Part shown: positions 15,480 to 21,399 of the stretch, piece after piece
Layout: every line of letters starts with the position of its first letter
Numbering within the stretch: the stretch's first letter is position 1
NCBI GenBank assembly: GCA_038249305.1
Contig: JBBRWI010000028.1
Coordinates: 1-24,702 of the forward strand
Origin: Humitalea sp038249305
GTDB taxonomy: Bacteria > Pseudomonadota > Alphaproteobacteria > Acetobacterales > Acetobacteraceae
Direction: 5' to 3'
DNA length: 24,702 nucleotides
Program-made: the position numbers and the translations under genes
Notes under the pieces: model-generated
Seen by the model: only the letters and a program-made list of their open reading frames with translations
Told to the model about the DNA's origin: nothing
Databases searched by the model: none

Positions 15480-15501
15480 GGGGCGGCGGCCACGCCGCCC
15501 C
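15480..15501 (+). terminator. G+C hairpin between flagellin 2 and flaF
   Basis: GGGGCGGCG-GCCA-CGCCGCCCC, a 9-base perfect stem with a 4-base loop, 8 bases after the flagellin 2 stop. No T-run follows directly, so it probably attenuates transcription or protects the abundant flagellin message, letting flaF be made at a lower level from partial read-through. Confidence 0.5.
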
Positions 15502-15538
15502 GGCCACCCGCAACAGGTCCTTCCAAAAAGGAAAGCCC

Positions 15539-15940
15539 ATGTCCGCCAGACGCTACGCCGCCACCCAGGTCGCAGTCGCCACGCCGCGGGAGACGGAGCT
15601 GCGGGCGTTCCGCTTCGTCAATGGGCTGCTCGCCGGGGCGCGGGACGATCCGCACGCCCGCACGACGGCGCTGCACAAGACGCATCACCTTTGGGCCATC
15701 CTGATCGCGAGCCTGTTGTCACCGGGCAATGCGCTGCCCGAGGCGCTGCGCGGCAATCTCCTCTCGCTCGGCATCTGGGCGCAGAAGGAAGCCATGGCCC
15801 GCATCGGCACCGATGCCTGCCTTGAACCGCTGATCGCCCTGCACCGCGACATGATCGAGGCGCTGGAGGCGCAGGCGCTGGTCGAGCGGCCGATGCCGCC
15901 GCCCGCGCGGCTCGCCGACCGCCTCGCCACCTCGGCCTGA
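15539..15940 (+). CDS. flaF: FlaF, flagellin biosynthesis regulator
   Basis: A 133-residue FlaF-family protein. The pattern ATPRETELRAFRFVNGLLAG (about 15-34), then ALHKTHHLWAILIASLLSPG (about 43-62) with LPEALRGNLLSLGIWAQKEA (about 66-85), is characteristic. In Caulobacter FlaF is needed for flagellin translation and secretion and works against FlbT. The ATG at 15539 follows AAGGAAAG. It is placed directly after flagellin 2 and 67 bases past its stop, and is followed by the DUF1217 gene after 15 bases, so the two are probably co-transcribed. Confidence 0.93.
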   Translation: MSARRYAATQVAVATPRETELRAFRFVNGLLAGARDDPHARTTALHKTHHLWAILIASLLSPGNALPEALRGNLLSLGIWAQKEAMARIGTDACLEPLIALHRDMIEALEAQALVERPMPPPARLADRLATSA

Positions 15941-15955
15941 TCGGGGGCGCGGGCG

Positions 15956-16717
15956 ATGCTCGACGGTCTTGGTGCCCCCGCCGCCTGGGCGGTGATCCAA
16001 CGCACCGGCGATACGCTGCAGAGCCGCTTCTCCACGTTCCGCGCCAATACCACCGACGCTGCCCGGCTGCGCGAACGCGCGCCCAACATCGCCACCGTCG
16101 AGGATCTGCTGCGCGACCGCCGCAGCCTCGGCCTCGTGCTGGAAGCCTTCCAATTGGAAGGCGAGATCGACAAGAAGGCGATCCTGCGCAAGGTGATGAC
16201 CGAGCCGCTGGATGACCCGAACAGTTTTGCCAATCGCCGGGCCGATCCGCGCTACAGCCAGCTCGCTGCGGCCTTCGCCGGGCGCGATACCAAGCCGCTC
16301 GGCAGCACGTCCCTGGTGGACAGTCTGATCAACCGCGCGATGGTGAACCGCTTCGAAAAGGCGTCGGGCGATGCGAACCCGGGCATGCGGGCCGCGCTGT
16401 ATTTCAAGCGTACCATCGGCGCCGTCACGACCATCCCGCAGATCCTCGCCGACAGGGCCCTGACCGAGGTCGTGCGCGGCGGCCTCGGGCTGCCGGAACA
16501 GTTTGGCCTGCAGACCTACGACCAGCAGAAGGCGACCCTGACCCGCCGGCTGGACCCGGCGACGTTCAGCGACCCCAAGGCGATGAACAGGCTGGTTGTG
16601 CGGTATCTCAACCAGGTGAACGCCGCACCTGCCGCCAACCCGATCATCGGCCTGCTGTCGGGCGGCACCGGCGCCATGCCGGGGCTTCTGGGGCAACGCA
16701 TTTCCTTCAGCGTCTGA
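15956..16717 (+). CDS. DUF1217 flagellar-locus protein of unknown role
   Basis: A 253-residue soluble protein with no signal peptide or membrane segment. Residues about 48-100 have the DUF1217 pattern: VEDLLRDRRSLGLVLEAFQL, then IDKKAILRKVMTEPLDDPNS and FANRRADPRYSQLAAAF. A second similar stretch begins near 125 (VDSLINRAMVNRFEK) with RAALYFKRTIGAVTTI further on. DUF1217 proteins are common in alphaproteobacterial flagellar loci and are often annotated only as flagellar proteins; no biochemical role is established to my knowledge. The ATG at 15956 has a poor ribosome site, so it may depend on coupling to flaF. It is the last gene of the flagellar locus. Confidence 0.85.
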   Translation: MLDGLGAPAAWAVIQRTGDTLQSRFSTFRANTTDAARLRERAPNIATVEDLLRDRRSLGLVLEAFQLEGEIDKKAILRKVMTEPLDDPNSFANRRADPRYSQLAAAFAGRDTKPLGSTSLVDSLINRAMVNRFEKASGDANPGMRAALYFKRTIGAVTTIPQILADRALTEVVRGGLGLPEQFGLQTYDQQKATLTRRLDPATFSDPKAMNRLVVRYLNQVNAAPAANPIIGLLSGGTGAMPGLLGQRISFSV

Positions 16718-16740
16718 AGGGTGGCGTCTCTGGTTTGACG

Positions 16741-16757
16741 CGGCGCAGCAGGCGCCG
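16741..16757 (+). other. Hairpin at the end of the flagellar locus
   Basis: CGGCGC-AGCAG-GCGCCG, 6-base arms, lies 24 bases past the DUF1217 stop and 15 bases before the next ATG. It could end the flagellin-module transcript, but there is no T-run, so it may equally be a leader stem for the transporter gene. Confidence 0.3.
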
Positions 16758-16771
16758 GACGATAGGCCCCG

Positions 16772-17827
16772 ATGGCTGACCCAAACGCTGCTTCGCACGC
16801 CTGGCCGCGGATGCTCGCCACCACAACGGTCGCCGCGGCGGGCGGGCTTTTGTTCTCCGCGCTAAACGTTCCGCTGCCCTGGATGATCGGCTCGCTGATC
16901 GCGACCGCGGCACTCACCTGGTGGCTGCCGGCCGAAGCGCCGCCCGCCGCGCGGCCTGTGTCGCTCGTGCTGCTCGGCCTCGGCCTGGGCCAGACCTTCA
17001 CGGGGCCGGTGATGGTGGCCGTGGTGGGCGCGTTGCCGGCGCTGTTGGTGGCCGGGATCGTGACCATCGCTTCGGGCCTGCTGGTCGCGCGGCTGTTCAT
17101 GTGGTTGGCCCGGACCGATGCCCGGACAGGCTTTTTCTGCGCGGTGCCGGGTGGCATCGTGGTCATGGCCGTTCTCGCCCAGCGCGCCGGCGCGCATGTG
17201 CCCAGCGTCACCCTGTCGCAGACCTTGCGGATGGTGGTCGTCGTATTGCTGTTCCCGCCGCTGATCTCGATCGTCGCGCCGCATGCCGCCGATGCGGCGT
17301 TCTCGGCGCCGCGGCCGGAGGTCACGGCCTGGGGGTTGCCGGTCCTGCTGGCGGCGGGGACGGCGGTCGCGATGGCGGTCAACCGCCTCGGCTTCGCGAA
17401 TCCCTGGATGCTGGGGCCCTGCTTCATGACCATCGCGCTCAGCGCCTTCGGCCTGATGCCCTCCGGGCTGCCGCTGTCCCTGGTCGATGCGGCGCAGGTC
17501 GGCATGGGCATGACGCTGGGGTTGCGGCTGACGCGGCGCTTCCTGCTCGGATCGCGAAGGCTGCTGTTCGCATCGGTGCTTTCGACCATCGCCCTGTCGA
17601 TCATCCTGGCGGCGCTGGCTGTGCCGCTGGGGCTCGGCTTCGGGCTGCCGCCGACGGCGGCGGTGTTGGGGATGGCGCCTGGCGGCATGCCGGAAATGGC
17701 GATCACCGCCAAGGCGCTGGATCTGGCGGTGCCGCTGGTGCTGGCCTTCCATTTGACCCGCGTCGTGCTGTGCAATCTGCTGATCGGGCCGATCTGGAGG
17801 CTGGGGTTGCTGTTGAGGCTGGTCTGA
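16772..17827 (+). CDS. AbrB-family (ammonia-monooxygenase-regulator-like) membrane protein
   Basis: A 351-residue, strongly hydrophobic inner-membrane protein with about ten predicted segments in two similar halves. This is the architecture of the AbrB/AmoA-associated family (Pfam AbrB). Typical features are VPLPWMIGSLIATAA (about 33-47), GLGLGQTFTGPVMVAVVG and VPGGIVVMAVLAQRAGA in the first half. The second half repeats them as GFANPWMLGPCFMT, GMGMTLGLRLTRRF and MAPGGMPEMAITAKAL. The family is predicted to be a transporter of unclear substrate; the name does not imply ammonia oxidation or DNA binding. The ATG at 16772 has no strong ribosome site. It converges with the Bug-like gene, whose stop is 7 bases away. 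Confidence 0.87.
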   Translation: MADPNAASHAWPRMLATTTVAAAGGLLFSALNVPLPWMIGSLIATAALTWWLPAEAPPAARPVSLVLLGLGLGQTFTGPVMVAVVGALPALLVAGIVTIASGLLVARLFMWLARTDARTGFFCAVPGGIVVMAVLAQRAGAHVPSVTLSQTLRMVVVVLLFPPLISIVAPHAADAAFSAPRPEVTAWGLPVLLAAGTAVAMAVNRLGFANPWMLGPCFMTIALSAFGLMPSGLPLSLVDAAQVGMGMTLGLRLTRRFLLGSRRLLFASVLSTIALSIILAALAVPLGLGFGLPPTAAVLGMAPGGMPEMAITAKALDLAVPLVLAFHLTRVVLCNLLIGPIWRLGLLLRLV

Positions 17828-17834
17828 CGCCGCC

Positions 17835-18800
17835 TCAGCCAGCCCGCGCGCCGAACCGCCGCAGCGCCCAGTCCCGCCAGGTCGCGATGGCATCGGGCGC
17901 CGGGCAGAGAGCCGCAAACAGCGTCGCCGCCTCCGCCGGGCCGAGCAGCCGCAGCCCCGCCTCCATCGCCTCGCGCGCGTCTTCCTCGGCGAAGCGCTGC
18001 GCCGCGCGGCGCCAGGCGGCGGCCTGGTCGGCGGGCGTCAGGGCCGGCAGCAGCACTAGCCCGCGCGATCGCAGCGCCGCCGCACCCGCCAGCCCCGCGT
18101 CGCGCGCCGAAGCCGGCATCCCGGCGGCCAGATCGGCGAAGGCGGGGGGGGCGGCCTCGGCCACCGCATCAAAGCGCAACCAGGGTTGGGCGCCGAGTGC
18201 CGCCGCGCGCAGCGCCGGCCGCGGTCCGAGCAGCAGCAGCGCATCGGCACGGTCGGCACCGAAGGCCTCCTCCGCCGCTTCCGGGCCGTGACCGGTGAGC
18301 GGCGTCGCGGGCACGCCCAGCAGGTCAAGCGCGAAGATGGCGGCCGCTTCGGCCTGGTCGGGCGCGCCGATGGCGACCCGCACCGGCCGCCCTGCGCCGT
18401 CCGGGCGTGGTCCGCGGCCAACCAGCCAGACCGGCTGCGCCAGGGCAACCAGTGGAATCCAGCCGGATGGGTCGAAGCGCACCCGGGTATCGCCAATGAT
18501 CCGGGCGTGGGTGGCCGCACCCGGCAGCAGCAGCAGCGATCGGCCGTCCGGTCCATCGGTCGTGGCGAAGCGATTGGCGGCGGTAACGCCATCGGGGCCG
18601 CCCAGGGCTTCGACCCGCAGCGCGACTGCGTGCGGCATGTTGCGCGCCAGCCCCGCCGCAGCCCGGGTGGCGATGGCGGCGAAGCGGCCGTCCTCGGGGC
18701 CGGGGATCAGCAGCACCGCGGAGTCGGCGGTCTGGGCCTGGCCCCGGCGCGCGGCTGCCACCGCGGCGATCCCCGCCAGCAGCGCCCGCCGCCCGGGCAT
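17835..18800 (-). CDS. Bug/TctC-family periplasmic substrate-binding-like protein (divergent)
   Basis: A 321-residue exported protein of the length typical for Bug (TctC) receptors. It starts with an arginine-containing signal peptide (RRALLAGIAAVAAARRGQAQ, about 4-23). The family layout is recognisable: an early IPGPEDGRFAAIATRAAAG, then LGGPDGVTAANRFA (corresponding to the GGxG-N turn), DGRSLLLLPGA at about 84-94 and FDPSGWIPLVALAQPVW at about 108-124. The sequence is diverged, with a low-complexity Ala-rich C-terminal half. Bug proteins deliver carboxylates to tripartite transporters or act as sensors; no TctA/TctB is in the window. It begins 21 bases after apt and is probably co-transcribed with it. 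Confidence 0.72.
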   Translation of the reverse strand: MPGRRALLAGIAAVAAARRGQAQTADSAVLLIPGPEDGRFAAIATRAAAGLARNMPHAVALRVEALGGPDGVTAANRFATTDGPDGRSLLLLPGAATHARIIGDTRVRFDPSGWIPLVALAQPVWLVGRGPRPDGAGRPVRVAIGAPDQAEAAAIFALDLLGVPATPLTGHGPEAAEEAFGADRADALLLLGPRPALRAAALGAQPWLRFDAVAEAAPPAFADLAAGMPASARDAGLAGAAALRSRGLVLLPALTPADQAAAWRRAAQRFAEEDAREAMEAGLRLLGPAEAATLFAALCPAPDAIATWRDWALRRFGARAG

Positions 18801-18821
18801 CAGGAAGGGCCGCCTGTGCGC

Positions 18822-19373
18822 CTAGTCGTCATAGGCGAGCAACGATTCAAACGGCGCATCGAGCCGTGCCCGCCCGGCCAGGAAAGTCAGTTCGATCAGG
18901 GCGGCACAGAGCGGCACCTGCGCCCCAGCGTCCCGCAGCAGGCGCACGCCGGCCGCCATGGTGCCACCCGTCGCAAGCAGGTCGTCGAGAAGAACGACCC
19001 GATCGCCCGGCGTGATGGCATCGGCCTGCATCTCGATCCGATCGGTGCCGTATTCGAGCGCGTAGGATAATCCGATCGTGGCCCCCGGCAGTTTGCGCGG
19101 CTTGCGCAGCATGATGAAGCCGATGCCGAGCGCCGCCGCGACCGGCGCCGCGAGCAGGAAGCCGCGGCTTTCGATCCCGGCCAGCAGGGTCGGCCGATGC
19201 GGAGCGACCAGGTTCGACAGCCGCGCCACGGCGTGCTGCCAGGCCGGGCCATGCCGCAGCAGGGTCGAGATGTCGTAGAACAGGATGCCCGGCTTGGGAA
19301 AATCCGGGATGCCGCGGATATGCGCCTTGAGGTCCATGGGCTCGTCCATCGCGGGGGTCATCGCCTCGGCCAT
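18822..19373 (-). CDS. apt: Adenine phosphoribosyltransferase
   Basis: A 183-residue cytosolic enzyme that converts adenine and PRPP to AMP in purine salvage. The PRPP-binding loop VVLLDDLLATGGT is at 126-138. The family N-terminus IRGIPDFPKPGILFYDISTLL is split here as IRGIPDFPKPG and ILFYDISTLL at 19-39. GIESRGFLLAAPVA (66-79) and the flexible-loop region RKPRKLPG (90-97) are also intact. ATG 19373 is chosen because GAGGAG lies at good spacing. An internal ATG at residue 13 is the alternative and would match the length of shorter homologues. The Bug-like gene follows after 21 bases. Confidence 0.95.
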   Translation of the reverse strand: MAEAMTPAMDEPMDLKAHIRGIPDFPKPGILFYDISTLLRHGPAWQHAVARLSNLVAPHRPTLLAGIESRGFLLAAPVAAALGIGFIMLRKPRKLPGATIGLSYALEYGTDRIEMQADAITPGDRVVLLDDLLATGGTMAAGVRLLRDAGAQVPLCAALIELTFLAGRARLDAPFESLLAYDD

Positions 19374-19432
19374 GCGGGCTCCTCGTCATTGCGCGGCCTT
19401 GGGCCGATGGGCGCTGACCGCGCGGATGCGAT

Positions 19433-19462
19433 GGCATAGGCCGGGGCGGGCGCCCGACGCAA
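19433..19462 (-). promoter_or_regulatory. Possible housekeeping promoter for apt
   Basis: The minus strand reads TTGCGT, 18 bases, TATGCC, acceptable but imperfect -35 and -10 elements. The predicted start is near 19426, about 53 bases before the apt ATG. The match is modest in a GC-rich background. Confidence 0.3.
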
Positions 19463-19525
19463 CCTTGGCCGGTTTTGCCGAGGCGCGGACTTGGCGTGGC
19501 GGATGATCCGGGCCATCTGCGCCGC

Positions 19526-19741
19526 ATGTCCAGAACCCTGATCGCCACCTTTGCCGGTCTCGCCGGTTTCATCGCCTATGTCGCCGTCGTGGTGGCGCTG
19601 GGTGACCATGTCCGCGACCTGCCGTGGTTCGTCGAACTGTTGTATTTTGGCGTCGCCGGCTTCGCCTGGACCTGGCCGGCGCTGCGCTTGATTGCCTGGG
19701 CGGTCCGCGACCCGCGCCGGGCGGCGACGCAGCCGGAATGA
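19526..19741 (+). CDS. DUF2842 small membrane protein
   Basis: A 71-residue protein with two hydrophobic segments, at about 4-25 (LIATFAGLAGFIAYVAVVVA) and 35-58 (ELLYFGVAGFAWTWPALRLI), and a basic C-terminus. This is the size and plan of DUF2842, a small membrane family of unknown function found across alphaproteobacteria. The frame is open further upstream to 19475, but the ATG at 19526 gives the usual family start. It is divergent from apt, whose start is 152 bases away. Confidence 0.8.
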   Translation: MSRTLIATFAGLAGFIAYVAVVVALGDHVRDLPWFVELLYFGVAGFAWTWPALRLIAWAVRDPRRAATQPE

Positions 19742-19760
19742 AACGACGCGGACGAAAAAG

Positions 19761-19780
19761 GGCGGGGCACGCCCCCCGCC
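19761..19780 (-). terminator. Second terminator-like hairpin downstream of tRNA-Pro
   Basis: GGCGGGG-CACGCC-CCCCGCC forms a 7-base stem. On the minus strand the stem is followed by CTTTTT. It would stop any transcript passing the stronger terminator at 19821-19858 before it ran antisense into the DUF2842 gene. The stem may also serve the plus-strand DUF2842 gene, though no T-run follows on that side. Confidence 0.55.
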
Positions 19781-19820
19781 TATCATGCCGCGAGACGGCG
19801 ACAGCGAAGCCGCCATGCCG

Positions 19821-19858
19821 AAAAAGCAAAACCCCGCCACGAAGATCGTGGCGGGGTT
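19821..19858 (-). terminator. Rho-independent terminator of tRNA-Pro
   Basis: A perfect 13-base stem (AACCCCGCCACGA paired with TCGTGGCGGGGTT, 3-base loop) lies 18 bases beyond the tRNA 3' end. On the minus strand it is followed by TTTTGCTTTTT. It is a classic intrinsic terminator. Confidence 0.9.
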
Positions 19859-19876
19859 GCAGACGCTTGGCGGGAT

Positions 19877-19953
19877 TGGTCGGAGTGAGAGGATTCGAAC
19901 CTCCGGCCCCTGCGTCCCGAACACAGTGCTCTACCAGGCTGAGCTACACTCCG
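19877..19953 (-). tRNA. tRNA-Pro (anticodon CGG)
   Basis: A 77-base tRNA with encoded CCA. The acceptor stem CGGAGTG pairs with CACTCCG, followed by discriminator A and CCA. The D arm is GCTC..GAGC. The anticodon stem is CTGTG/CGCAG with loop TTCGGGA, giving anticodon CGG, which reads proline codon CCG, a favoured codon in a GC-rich genome. The T arm is GGAGG-TTCGAAT-CCTCT. It is flanked by its own promoter (19977-20005) and terminator (19821-19858), so it is a single-gene transcription unit. No integrated element is seen at its 3' end. Confidence 0.97.
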
Positions 19954-19976
19954 TGAGGCCTGCCAAACGCCCGCGG

Positions 19977-20005
19977 GCTATAGCGAAGGGTTGGGGGGGC
20001 GGCAA
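19977..20005 (-). promoter_or_regulatory. Housekeeping promoter of tRNA-Pro
   Basis: The minus strand reads TTGCCG (-35), exactly 17 bases, TATAGC (-10). The predicted start is about 17 bases before the mature tRNA 5' end. The 17-base spacer contains a run of seven Cs. Confidence 0.7.
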
Positions 20006-20042
20006 GGGCGGGGATGGCGACTTCAAAAGTCACTTTGGCGAA

Positions 20043-20058
20043 TGGCACTGGGTGTGCA
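20043..20058 (+). promoter_or_regulatory. Sigma-54-type (-24/-12) promoter for the cytochrome c' gene
   Basis: TGGCACT-GGGT-GTGCA matches the consensus TGGCACG-N4-TTGCW at all but two bases, with the essential GG and GC 10 bases apart. The predicted start is near 20069, 24 bases before the preferred ATG. A short inverted repeat, GACTT-CAA-AAGTC, sits just upstream at 20019-20031. Confidence 0.65.
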
Positions 20059-20092
20059 ACGGTGTTTTCCGGTCACCGCTAAGGAAATGCCC

Positions 20093-20542
20093 ATGTCGTC
20101 ACGGCTAACAGTTTGGACGCTCGCTCTCGGCCTCGGCTTTGGGGTGGCCGCCATCGGTGGGACGGCCTGGGCGCAGGCCGATGTCGTCGCCGCCCGCAAG
20201 GACGGGTTGAAGCGCATGCAAGCGAACATGGAAGCCATCAAGCTTGTCGTGGATGCGCGCGGCGACGTCCGTTCAACGGCCCCGCGCGTCGAAGAGATCG
20301 TGACCTTCTTCAGCGATTTTCACACCCGCTTTCCGGCAGGGTCCGGGACGGGTGAGACGCGGGCCTTGCCCGCCATCTGGACAGATCGTGCCGGCTTCGA
20401 ACGTGTGTCGGCCAATGCGTGGACCGCAGCGCAGGCGCTGCAGACCACGGTCAATGCCGGCGATGCGGCCGCGTCCGCGCAGGCGTTCCAAGCCCTGGGC
20501 GGCGCCTGCGGCGCGTGTCACCGGCCGTTCCGGGCGCGCTGA
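20093..20542 (+). CDS. Cytochrome c' family periplasmic protein
   Basis: A 149-residue secreted protein. The signal peptide (about 1-27, ending GGTAWA) is followed by a four-helix-bundle-like sequence. A single heme-attachment motif CGACH lies at 139-143, close to the C-terminus, which is the hallmark of cytochrome c'/c556 rather than class I cytochromes. Met42 in LKRMQANM occupies the usual position of the first-helix ligand region. These proteins bind NO or CO, or transfer electrons in the periplasm. The ATG at 20093 is chosen over 20087 because AAGGA (20081-20085) is then at normal distance. The promoter is apparently sigma-54-type. The gene converges with cytochrome b561, 12 bases apart. 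Confidence 0.9.
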   Translation: MSSRLTVWTLALGLGFGVAAIGGTAWAQADVVAARKDGLKRMQANMEAIKLVVDARGDVRSTAPRVEEIVTFFSDFHTRFPAGSGTGETRALPAIWTDRAGFERVSANAWTAAQALQTTVNAGDAAASAQAFQALGGACGACHRPFRAR

Positions 20543-20554
20543 CGGCCGACGCCG

Positions 20555-21238
20555 TCAACCCAGCCGGGCCAAGCCTACGACGACCGCCGCTGACACCGCA
20601 AAAACGATCGCGCCGAGCCAGGCCGGGGCGATCCGTGGCGCTTGTTTCGCCGCCCAGGCCGGCATGCGCTTCACGCCCGTGATCATCGGCCGCACCAGGT
20701 CCTGTCCCTTCAGGACGCGGTACACCAGGATCGCCAGCACATGCAGCGCGGTCGCCGCCAGGATCACATAGACGACGCGGATGTGCAGCGATGAGAACCA
20801 GTCGCTCACCGCCCCCGGCACGCTGCGAGCCAGGGGGCCGCGCGTAAAAATCTGATCGTCGGTGAACAGCCCGCTCACGGCCTGGGTCAGCAGCAGGGCC
20901 AGCATCGCCGCGACCATCCAGCCCCCCGCGGCATTGTGGCCAGGTTCGGTGTCGGGTTCACGGCGCCAAATGTGTCGGAGGTGCGCCAGGGCTGCCATCG
21001 GTGTTTTGAGGAAGCGGACGAACCGGGCGCTTTCCGAGCCGATGACACCCCAGACGATCCGAAACAGCACCAGCCCCAGCATGCAAAGGCCGGACGTGAC
21101 ATGCAGGTCCATCCGATGGGTCCACGCCGACCAGCATGACAGGCAAAGCAGCCCCACGATGCCCCAGTGGGTGGCCCTGACCCAAGGGTCCCACACCGTC
21201 ACCCGCGCCATGCCCGCGCTCTCGTTCTGGTCGGTCAT
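20555..21238 (-). CDS. Cytochrome b561 family membrane protein
   Basis: A 227-residue di-heme b-type cytochrome of the bacterial b561/Ni-Fe-hydrogenase-subunit type. It has four main hydrophobic segments, at about 25-40, 46-66, 106-124 and 153-173, plus a C-terminal one near 205-223. Likely heme-ligand histidines are His24 (VRATHWG), His46 (DLHVTSG), His152 (SLHIRVVY) and His166 (ATALHVLA). The opening VWDPWVRATHW is typical. It would pass electrons between quinol and a periplasmic partner, plausibly the cytochrome c' encoded convergently next to it. The start could be ATG 21238 or 21211; neither has an ideal ribosome site. Confidence 0.88.
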   Translation of the reverse strand: MTDQNESAGMARVTVWDPWVRATHWGIVGLLCLSCWSAWTHRMDLHVTSGLCMLGLVLFRIVWGVIGSESARFVRFLKTPMAALAHLRHIWRREPDTEPGHNAAGGWMVAAMLALLLTQAVSGLFTDDQIFTRGPLARSVPGAVSDWFSSLHIRVVYVILAATALHVLAILVYRVLKGQDLVRPMITGVKRMPAWAAKQAPRIAPAWLGAIVFAVSAAVVVGLARLG

Positions 21239-21399
21239 CCGCCCTGGCGCCTTCGCTGCTGCACAACATTCGCAACCTACACGACAGCGGTCCCGATACG
21301 ACCCCTGGCGCATGCCGCGCGCGGATTCGGGCGATTCCAGCGTGCCTCCCCCAAGGCTGCCCTTGTGGCGAGTGCACCAGCGGGCCTAGTTACACGGCT

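Noticed and set aside
13519..15540. 673-codon minus-strand frame spanning flbT and flagellin 2, and a similar 477-codon frame opposite flagellin 1
   Set aside because: The two frames resemble each other only because the flagellin genes are paralogous. They are antisense shadows.
19820..19953. Possible integrase attachment site at the tRNA-Pro 3' end
   Set aside because: No integrase gene or direct repeat of the tRNA end is in the window. The repeat next to it is an ordinary terminator.
21249..21264. Sigma-54-like TGGCGCC-N4-CTGCT upstream of the LysM gene
   Set aside because: Several mismatches, about 125 bases from the ATG, and no supporting operator. Probably chance.
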